Shown here in pieces: positions 57,249 to 64,000 of a stretch of 64,000 nucleotides of DNA. Under the pieces are notes generated by a model. The model saw only the letters and a program-made list of their open reading frames with translations. It was not told where the DNA came from and ran no database searches. This stretch comes from Acinetobacter calcoaceticus (lineage in GTDB: Bacteria > Pseudomonadota > Gammaproteobacteria > Pseudomonadales > Moraxellaceae), in contig NZ_SLVJ01000001.1 in the NCBI RefSeq assembly GCF_004345325.1, positions 124,001 through 188,000 of the forward strand, given 5' to 3'. Position numbers and translations under genes: made by a program. Position 1 is the stretch's first letter. The number at the start of each line of letters is the position of its first letter.

Positions 57249-58454
57249 CTAAATCATATTGTTCATATTCACGATCGGCAGCATCACCGCAATCACAATC
57301 ACCAAAACGATACCTGCCATAAACACCAACATCAAGGGTTCAAGCAATGCCAATAGCGTGGAGATAAATGTTGTGACTTCTCGATCTTGCATATCGGATG
57401 CCCGCTTGAGCATACGATCCAATTCACCTGAAGATTCACCACTTTTGATCATTTGTACCATCATCGGCGGAAAATAACCACAGCGTTCCAATTGGGTTGC
57501 CAAGTTGCCACCTTCAATGACTTTCTCTGCTGCGACGTTGATGGCATCTCGGATCACCCAGTTATTACTCACTGCCGCACCAATTTTGAGTGCATCGACC
57601 AAGGGCACACCCGACTGTGTCAGGATCGACAAGGTGCTGGCAAAACGTGATGAGTTTATACCACGGGCTAATTTACCAAATAATGGCAATCTGAGTACCA
57701 AACGATCAAAAGCATAATGCCCAGAGGTACTTTTCAAAAAGCGTCCCATCAACACCACCAGCAACATCACACCCGCGATCATAAATGGCCATGCAACACG
57801 GATCAGATCACTGGCTTTCATCAAAGTGACGGTAATCCACGGCAGGGCTTGCTTGCTCTGATCAAAGGTCTTGACGATATCGGGGACCACAAAAGTCATC
57901 AGGCCCATGACGATGGCAAAGGACATCAACATTAAAATGATCGGGTAGACCATGGCACCTTGGATCTTTTTCTGCATGGCAAAACGATTTTCAGTGTAGT
58001 CCGACAACTGATCCAGAATCAGATCCAGATGCCCGGAACGCTCTCCCGCCGAAATGGTCGCAATATACAAATCCGGAAATCGGCCACCCTGCTGCATGCC
58101 CTGAGCCAAGGTATGCCCTTCCAGCACCTTGCCACGTACAGACAACATCAGATTTTGCACATGAGCCTTTTCACTCTGCTTGGCCACGGCGCGCAGTGCT
58201 TCCTCCAAAGGAATCGCTGCAGCAACCAAGACCGAAAGCTGCCGCGTCATCAAGGCCAGATCATAGGCAGTGAATTTCTTTTGGAACCATTTTGAATCTT
58301 TGTTTTTGTCCTTTTGTTCAACGGCATTCACCGTGAGTGGAATCCAATCCTTATCACGAAGTTGTTGACGGATTTGACGTGCTGAATCACCTTCGAGCAC
58401 ACCCTTGTGTTGCTTTCCTGAAGCATCGAGCGCAGTAAATTGATATGCAGGCAT
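57249..58454 (-). CDS. gspF: Type II secretion inner-membrane platform protein GspF
   Basis: A 401-residue protein with the two GspF repeats, each a cytoplasmic helical domain and membrane helices. Signatures: FTALDASGKQHKGVLEGDSA at the N-terminus, LTRQLSVLVAAAIPLEEALRA-like and LSILTQSGVPLVDALKIG. It is the platform of the T2SS in the inner membrane, working with GspE and GspG. Only gspF and gspG are here; the other gsp genes lie elsewhere, the usual arrangement in Acinetobacter. It is divergent from priA. Confidence 0.96.
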   Translation of the reverse strand: MPAYQFTALDASGKQHKGVLEGDSARQIRQQLRDKDWIPLTVNAVEQKDKNKDSKWFQKKFTAYDLALMTRQLSVLVAAAIPLEEALRAVAKQSEKAHVQNLMLSVRGKVLEGHTLAQGMQQGGRFPDLYIATISAGERSGHLDLILDQLSDYTENRFAMQKKIQGAMVYPIILMLMSFAIVMGLMTFVVPDIVKTFDQSKQALPWITVTLMKASDLIRVAWPFMIAGVMLLVVLMGRFLKSTSGHYAFDRLVLRLPLFGKLARGINSSRFASTLSILTQSGVPLVDALKIGAAVSNNWVIRDAINVAAEKVIEGGNLATQLERCGYFPPMMVQMIKSGESSGELDRMLKRASDMQDREVTTFISTLLALLEPLMLVFMAGIVLVIVIAVMLPIVNMNNMI

Positions 58455-58610
58455 TATGATGCTCTAATTGTCCAAATTCTTTTGTCGAAACAGTTGCGTC
58501 TGAGCATGAAAATCATTCATATTCGTTCATTATTCCATAATCTAAATACTCTAACATAAGCCGATAGTCCTCACGATATGTATTCATTGATAAGTCACTC
58601 ATAATTTTAT

Positions 58611-60836
58611 ATGCCAAATACTGCTAATTTAAACGCCAACCCTTACCGTGTACGTGTTGCAGTACCGGTCCATATTTACGATTGCTTTGACTACAAGTTA
58701 AGTGCAGATCAATATGCGCAAGCCCAATTGGGCGCACGTGTTGCAGTGTCGTTTGGTCGGCAAAAACTGATTGGGGTGATCGTTGAAAAACTGCCACTTG
58801 ATACCCCAGTCAACCCCAAATTTCAGCTTAAAGCCATTGATGCACTTTTAGATGAAGACGCCATTCTAAATGCTGAAGTTTTAACTTTGTTGACATGGTC
58901 CGCACAATATTATCAATTTCCACTTGGTGAAGTCATTCAAACCGCCTTGCCGAGCTTATTGCGCCAAGGTAAACCCTATAACTTACTGGCTCGCGTCTGG
59001 AAGGTGCTTAATCTGCAGGCTGAAGATCTGATTAAGCGCTCAGAGAAACAACAGCATGCTTATAAAATATTAAAATTACATCCCCAAGGCACTCTAGAAC
59101 ACATTCTCAACTTCAGTGGCATTGAAACAGCCACCCTAAAAGCCTTGGAAAAGAAAGGTATTATTCATTGTGAACTGGAAAAGCAAGATTTTAGTCCTGA
59201 GCCGATCCAACTGGCACAGATGCCACTTACGCCAAACAGTGATCAAAAACTGGCGATTGAGCACATCTTAAAGGCCAAAAATAAATATCAGGCATTTTTA
59301 CTCGATGGTCTGACGGGCAGTGGTAAAACCGAAGTTTATTTACAAGTGATGCATGAGGTGCTGAAACAAGGCAAACAAGTCTTGGTATTGGTGCCCGAAA
59401 TTGGATTGACGCCTCAGACCATTAGCCGATTTCAATCGCGTTTTCACTGCCACATTGCGCTGCTGCATTCTGGACTCAATGACACCAAACGTTTACAAGC
59501 TTGGCAGCAAGCAGAAACCGGTCGTGCAACGATCATCCTGGGTACCCGTTCCGCAATCTATAGCCCCCTTCCCAATTTAGGCTTGATCATCTTAGATGAA
59601 GAACATGATCTATCATTTAAACAGCAAGAAGGTTTCCGCTACCATGCCCGTGATGTCGGCATGTATCGTGCAGCGATGGCCAAATGCCCGATCGTTTTAG
59701 GCTCTGCCACACCGAGTATCGACAGTTACCATTTGGTTGAACAAGGCAAACTCACCTGCTTAGAGCTCAATCAACGTGCAGGTAATGCCAGTTTGCCCAA
59801 GATGCATGTGATCGATCTCAAGATCGCGCCGAAGAAACATGGTCTCAGCCTACAATTGATTGAACAAATCGGTAAATGCCTGGAACGCAAAGAACAAGTG
59901 CTGATCTTCCTCAACCGACGTGGTTATGCGCCCGTGGTGTTGTGTGAACAGTGTGCTTGGCAAGCCAATTGTCCGCATTGTGATGCTCACTTCACCCTGC
60001 ACTATCAACCCTATACCCATTTACATTGTCACCACTGCGGCACCATACAACGTATGCCCGATGCCTGCCCACAGTGTAATCAAGTCAGCCTCAAACCGAT
60101 TGGCATGGGCACTGCCAAAGTTGAAGCCAGCTTGCAGGAATTGTTCCCTGATCAGCTGATTATTCGGGTCGACCGTGACTCGACCAGTCGGGTGGGCAGT
60201 TGGGAAAAGATTCAAGAAAAAATTCATAAAAGTGAATCGGCAATCTTGCTCGGTACGCAAATGTTGGCCAAGGGGCATCATTTTCCCTATGTCACTTTGG
60301 TGGCGATTTTGGATATTGATGCGGGGTTGCTCAGTGTTGATTTTCGCGCCCCAGAACGTACCGCACAGTTGATTATCCAAGTGGCTGGACGTTCAGGCCG
60401 TGGCGAGAAAAAAGGCGATGTGTATTTACAAACCCTACGCCCTGAACATCCGCTGCTCAACACCTTGATCGATGCGGATTATCGCAGCTTTGCACAACAG
60501 ACTTTGAACGAACGCAAACAAGCACAACTGCCGCCTTATCGCTATGCCGCCCTGCTGCGCTGTGAGTCCAAAGATCAAGATAAAAACCAACACTTTCTTA
60601 AACAAATGACCGATCTGCTACGCCAACAATCTGAACCTCAATTAATTGAAATCTGGGGGCCGATCCCTGCACCTATGGAGCGTAAAGCTGGGCGTTTTCA
60701 AGCCCATGTGGTACTGCTCTCCGCAGAACGCGCCAAGATGCATTGGCAGATCAATCGTTGGTGGCAACAGCTATTAAAAGCCAAACCCTCAGACCTTAAA
60801 ATCTCGATTGATATGGACCCACAGGAACTGAATTAA
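58611..60836 (+). CDS. priA: Primosomal replication protein PriA (helicase)
   Basis: A 741-residue PriA. N-terminal 3'-DNA-binding domain, Walker A GLTGSGKTEVY (about residue 240), DEEH in ILDEEHDLSFK, TGS-type GSATPS, then two zinc fingers (CEQCAWQANCPHCDAHF and CHHCGTIQRMPDACPQC) and VAGRSGRGEKKGDV motif VI. PriA restarts collapsed forks by loading the primosome. No ribosome site precedes the ATG. Its stop abuts a 14-bp tandem repeat. Confidence 0.97.
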   Translation: MPNTANLNANPYRVRVAVPVHIYDCFDYKLSADQYAQAQLGARVAVSFGRQKLIGVIVEKLPLDTPVNPKFQLKAIDALLDEDAILNAEVLTLLTWSAQYYQFPLGEVIQTALPSLLRQGKPYNLLARVWKVLNLQAEDLIKRSEKQQHAYKILKLHPQGTLEHILNFSGIETATLKALEKKGIIHCELEKQDFSPEPIQLAQMPLTPNSDQKLAIEHILKAKNKYQAFLLDGLTGSGKTEVYLQVMHEVLKQGKQVLVLVPEIGLTPQTISRFQSRFHCHIALLHSGLNDTKRLQAWQQAETGRATIILGTRSAIYSPLPNLGLIILDEEHDLSFKQQEGFRYHARDVGMYRAAMAKCPIVLGSATPSIDSYHLVEQGKLTCLELNQRAGNASLPKMHVIDLKIAPKKHGLSLQLIEQIGKCLERKEQVLIFLNRRGYAPVVLCEQCAWQANCPHCDAHFTLHYQPYTHLHCHHCGTIQRMPDACPQCNQVSLKPIGMGTAKVEASLQELFPDQLIIRVDRDSTSRVGSWEKIQEKIHKSESAILLGTQMLAKGHHFPYVTLVAILDIDAGLLSVDFRAPERTAQLIIQVAGRSGRGEKKGDVYLQTLRPEHPLLNTLIDADYRSFAQQTLNERKQAQLPPYRYAALLRCESKDQDKNQHFLKQMTDLLRQQSEPQLIEIWGPIPAPMERKAGRFQAHVVLLSAERAKMHWQINRWWQQLLKAKPSDLKISIDMDPQELN

Positions 60837-60906
60837 TAGCGCAACATTTGGCACAGCAACTTTGGCAAAGCAACTTCGGTAGAGCAACTTTTGCAAAGCA
60901 ACAACA
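60837..60906. repeat. 14-bp imperfect tandem repeat, five copies
   Basis: Unit gca(a/c)agcaacttNg: copies at 60837, 60851, 60865, 60879 and 60893. It starts on the base after the priA stop codon and ends 70 bp before the antiporter gene. Confidence 0.75.
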
Positions 60907-60976
60907 GCACAATAAGCAGCAGTGAAATGGGCGAGTTGACCCATGGCGCACCACTTTAAAGACTGAGGACCACAGC

Positions 60977-62899
60977 ATGTCACTCTTGTTACAAATCACC
61001 CTATTTTTAGCTGCTGCACTGATCTTGGTGCCGCTGGGCAAACGTTTGGGGATTGCCACAGTATTGGGCTATTTATTTACTGGCGTGATCCTTGGCCCAA
61101 GCGTATTGAATATCGCCAGTGATCCTGAGTCGATCATGCATTTGGCCGAGTATGGGGTGATCTTGCTGATGTTCCTGATCGGACTGGAACTCAGACCGCA
61201 ACGTCTCTGGCAGATGCGGCGTTCGATCTTCCTGATCGGCTCTGCGCAAGTGCTGATTACTGGTGTGGTGCTGATGCTGACCATTTGGTTGCTGTTCCAA
61301 CAGCAACTCAGCAGCAGTTTTGTGATTGGCTTTGCCTTGGCACTATCCTCAACCGCCTTTGTACTGCAAATGCTGACCGAAAAACAACAACTTAATACCA
61401 CTCATGGCCAACAAAGCTTTTCGATTTTGTTGTTCCAAGATATTGCCGCGATTCCCTTGCTGGCGATTATCCCGATGTTGGCAGTCAAGCAAAGCTCGAC
61501 CAGTCATGGAATCGCCTATTTTGCAGCCATCATTGCCGCCTTTACTGGATTGTTCCTGTTTAGTCGTTATGTGATGCGACCTTTTTTCCGTTTTGTAGCA
61601 CAAAGTGGTGCCACCGAATTGATTACTGCTGTTGGTTTATTTATCGTGCTGGGCGTGGTGTTGTTGATGAATTCGCTTGGGGTGAGTACCACCTTGGGCG
61701 CTTTCTTGACAGGGGTGTTGTTGGCGGACTCTGAGTTTAGACATGAGCTTGAAGCCAGTATCAATCCATTTAAAGGATTGTTATTGGGTCTGTTCTTTAT
61801 GACTGTGGGCATGACCACACCGATCGCACTGTTTGTAGAAATGCCGGTCTTGATCATCGGTGGTGCCCTCTTGCTGCTGTTGCTCAAAGGCTGTGTCTTG
61901 CTTGGCGTAGCACGTTACTTTAAATACGACTGGCGCAATAGTTTAATGATCGCCACCAGTCTGGCCCAAGGTGGTGAATTCGCCTATGTGCTGTTGAGTG
62001 TTGCGCGCAGTGAGAAAGTGCTCAGTGATGCGCTAATTCAACCCGTGACCTTGATCGTAACCTTATCTATGGTCTTGACCCCAATGCTGTATTGGTTGGT
62101 GTCTTCAGTCCTGATTCCACGTTTTGAAAAAACCGAACAAGCCCAATATGATGAGATTCCCGATCAACATGCTCCGATGATCATTGCAGGTTTCGGACGT
62201 TTTGGTCAGATCATCGCCCGTGTGGCACATATGCAACACATCGCCTTTACTGCGGTAGATCACAATTTACAGCGTATCGACTTTGTTCGTCGTTATGGGG
62301 GCAAGCTATATTATGGCGACCCCACCCAACCCGAATTACTGCGCTCTGCTGGTATACAACACGCCAAAATATTTATCTTGGCGCTGGATGATGTAGAAGA
62401 CTCGATCACCGTGGCGCGCTATATCCGCTTGAATTATCCGCAATTGCCGCTGTTGGCTCGGGCAAGAGATCGTCACCACCTGCATTTACTCCGTGATCTC
62501 GGCATCGAATATATCTGGCGTGAGACCTACCTGTCGTCATTGGGTATGGCATTCCGCGCCCTGTGTGAATTGGGTATTCCTGAAGAAAAAGCCCATCAAA
62601 GTGTAGAATTGTTCCGAGATATTGATGAACAGTTACTCGATCAACAACAGCGCATCTACACTGATGATCAAAAAGTTTATGAAAGTTATCGCAACTTTAT
62701 TACTGAGCTAGAGCATTTGTTTGAAAGTGACAGCAAAGCACAACAACTGCAATCTGCATCCGATGCTGATTTTGGGGATCAGTTCGAGGATGCCTTTGAC
62801 GATGAGTTTGATGATGCGTTTGAGAATGAGCCTGAAGCCGCAGATGCAGCACCACCACAACAAGATCGACTTGATATTCGGCGAAAAGAACAAGATTAA
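60977..62899 (+). CDS. KefB/KefC-type monovalent cation:proton antiporter (CPA2)
   Basis: A 640-residue protein: about 12 membrane helices (LGYLFTGVILGP, HLAEYGVILLMFLIGLELRPQRLW), then a RCK/TrkA-N domain (MIIAGFGRFGQIIARVAHMQHI) and an acidic C-terminal tail (DDEFDDAFENEPEAAD). The pattern is that of KefB/KefC potassium efflux systems, gated by glutathione adducts. No ancillary kefF/G gene is beside it. GAGGA lies before the ATG. Confidence 0.92.
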   Translation: MSLLLQITLFLAAALILVPLGKRLGIATVLGYLFTGVILGPSVLNIASDPESIMHLAEYGVILLMFLIGLELRPQRLWQMRRSIFLIGSAQVLITGVVLMLTIWLLFQQQLSSSFVIGFALALSSTAFVLQMLTEKQQLNTTHGQQSFSILLFQDIAAIPLLAIIPMLAVKQSSTSHGIAYFAAIIAAFTGLFLFSRYVMRPFFRFVAQSGATELITAVGLFIVLGVVLLMNSLGVSTTLGAFLTGVLLADSEFRHELEASINPFKGLLLGLFFMTVGMTTPIALFVEMPVLIIGGALLLLLLKGCVLLGVARYFKYDWRNSLMIATSLAQGGEFAYVLLSVARSEKVLSDALIQPVTLIVTLSMVLTPMLYWLVSSVLIPRFEKTEQAQYDEIPDQHAPMIIAGFGRFGQIIARVAHMQHIAFTAVDHNLQRIDFVRRYGGKLYYGDPTQPELLRSAGIQHAKIFILALDDVEDSITVARYIRLNYPQLPLLARARDRHHLHLLRDLGIEYIWRETYLSSLGMAFRALCELGIPEEKAHQSVELFRDIDEQLLDQQQRIYTDDQKVYESYRNFITELEHLFESDSKAQQLQSASDADFGDQFEDAFDDEFDDAFENEPEAADAAPPQQDRLDIRRKEQD

Positions 62900-62949
62900 C
62901 TTGTGATTTTTGTGATCGACACCATCAATGTCAAGATTTGGAGAATTTT

Positions 62950-63825
62950 ATGTCTGATATACGTCAACGTTTTTATATTGAAAACTGCCCGATTCGCGGT
63001 GAAGTGGTGCATTTAGAGCAAACCTTAAAGACCATCCTTGCTCAGCGTGAATATGCCCCTGCAGTCCAAGTACTGTTGGGTGAAATGCTGTCTGCCACTG
63101 CGCTATTGGCCAGCACCTTAAAAATTCGCGGACGCATCAGTTTGCAAATTCAAGCCCAAGGCACTTTGAAATGGGCCATGGCCGAATGTAGCCATCTGGG
63201 TGAATTACGTGCTTTGGCTGATTATGAAACTGACCCACGCTTTATGCAGGCCACGGACAGCAGCACCGTATTGAGCAGCTTGGTCAGTCCAGTGTTGTTT
63301 ATCAATATCGAACCTGAACATGGCGAGCGCTATCAAGGCATCGTGCCGTTGGATAAACCGACTTTGGCCGCGTGCTTGATGCAATACTATGATCTGTCTG
63401 CACAGATCCCGACCAAGATCGTGTTGGCCAGTAGTGCAGAACGTGCTGGTGGTTTATTGATCCAGTTATTGCCGCGCAATAGTGATGAAGAGCAACAATT
63501 GATTGATGAAGATATTTGGCCACGACTCACCATCTTGACCGAAACTTTAAAAGCGCATGAGCTGACCGATCTGGATGCACAGGAAATTTTATATCGTTTA
63601 TACAACGAAGAAGATGTGCGTATGCCTGAGGCTGAAGCACTACACTTTGCCTGTACCTGCTCCAAAGAACGTTGTGCCAATGCGCTGATCCAGATCGGTG
63701 CTGATGCAGTCAAAGAAACCCTCGAAGTACAAAACCCAATCCAGATGGATTGCCAGTTCTGTAATAGCCAATATCAGTTTAGCGCTGAAGAAGCATTGGC
63801 CTTATTTGGTGAGCATCTTAGCTAA
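62950..63825 (+). CDS. hslO: Redox-regulated chaperone Hsp33
   Basis: A 291-residue Hsp33. The N-terminal part holds the chaperone domain (FYIENCPIRGEVV, QVLLGEMLSATALLASTLK), and the C-terminal zinc site has CTCSKERC and CQFC, with four cysteines that form disulphides under oxidation and turn on the holdase. ATG at 62950 follows GGAGA; the frame is open from a TTG at 62938. Confidence 0.95.
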   Translation: MSDIRQRFYIENCPIRGEVVHLEQTLKTILAQREYAPAVQVLLGEMLSATALLASTLKIRGRISLQIQAQGTLKWAMAECSHLGELRALADYETDPRFMQATDSSTVLSSLVSPVLFINIEPEHGERYQGIVPLDKPTLAACLMQYYDLSAQIPTKIVLASSAERAGGLLIQLLPRNSDEEQQLIDEDIWPRLTILTETLKAHELTDLDAQEILYRLYNEEDVRMPEAEALHFACTCSKERCANALIQIGADAVKETLEVQNPIQMDCQFCNSQYQFSAEEALALFGEHLS

Positions 63826-63866
63826 TACGCAGATGCCTCACTGAGCGCAGCAAATCAACACCCACG

Positions 63867-63895
63867 ATGATGAGCAAGAGGGTCTTGCTCATCAT
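63867..63895. other. Perfect hairpin after hslO
   Basis: Thirteen-bp stem ATGATGAGCAAGA/TCTTGCTCATCAT with loop GGG, 41 bp beyond hslO, no T-run. It may protect the 3' end or terminate weakly; it is followed directly by the hexanucleotide repeat. Confidence 0.5.
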
Positions 63896-63897
63896 TC

Positions 63898-63977
63898 GAC
63901 AAAGACAAAGACAAAGACAAAGACAAAGACAAAGACAAAGACAAAGACAAAGACAAAGACAAAGACAAAGACAAAGA
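63898..63977. repeat. Hexanucleotide tandem repeat (GACAAA)13
   Basis: Thirteen perfect tandem copies of GACAAA (63898-63975), plus two bases. The unit length keeps any reading frame: K-D, R-Q or K-T on plus. A small frame, ATG at 63867 to TGA at 63990-63992, would read as a short peptide with an Arg-Gln repeat; it starts inside the hairpin. Confidence 0.9.
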
Positions 63978-64000
63978 TTGAAACAAACTTGAGCTGCTAC

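Overview
The window reads as a chromosomal segment of an Acinetobacter species (Moraxellaceae, Gammaproteobacteria). Reasons: moderately AT-rich DNA with dense short intergenic gaps, protein sequences that look like Acinetobacter versions of RibA, Dxs, HemF, RecG and ETF-QO, a split gspF-gspG type II secretion locus, and a mlaFEDCB operon. The species is not decidable from the sequence alone; the assignment is recognition, not a database result. I see no tRNA, rRNA or CRISPR array.

Layout. 1-7.4 kb: end of a LysE-type exporter, an SDR-like reductase, recG, comF, a NUDIX-LOG pair, corA, and a solo tnpB element inserted just behind corA. 7.4-10.7 kb: the mlaFEDCB phospholipid transport operon on the minus strand, ended by a strong bidirectional terminator. 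11.1-20.7 kb: a DEAD-box helicase with a long repetitive RGG/DRP tail and a long leader, then marC, suhB, dxs, ribA, hemF and aroE (isoprenoid, riboflavin, haem and aromatic synthesis). 20.9-25.9 kb: two large paralogous lipoproteins in tandem, function unknown to me. 26-45 kb: ordinary metabolism and maintenance (acyl-CoA dehydrogenase, hemW, two exporters, an ABC1 kinase, crcB, yacG, a TrmB-like methylase, hemH, murI, ETF-QO), with a DUF4062 protein at 40.6-41.6 kb. 45.3-53 kb: accessory block with a lipoprotein, an exported SurE, and an orphan vgrG followed by a probable effector and several small exported proteins that are candidate immunity proteins. 53-64 kb: tusA, corC-lnt, gspF-gspG, priA, a KefB/C-type antiporter and hslO, ending in a (GACAAA)13 hexanucleotide repeat.

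How it fits together. Most genes are housekeeping. MlaFEDCB, Lnt and GspFG all serve the cell envelope; HemF, HemW and HemH are three separate haem-linked genes; the acyl-CoA dehydrogenase and ETF-QO are two ends of the same electron path from fatty acid oxidation to ubiquinone. The parts most likely to hold undescribed biology are the vgrG cluster (predicted permuted papain-like effector plus exported partners), the TnpB whose RuvC-II glutamate position is glycine, the paired acidic-linker lipoproteins, and a set of short unrelated tandem repeats lying next to stop codons. Several small genes below usual length cut-offs are also listed (a 57-residue two-helix membrane protein, and a 24-28 residue candidate beside a Fur-like site).
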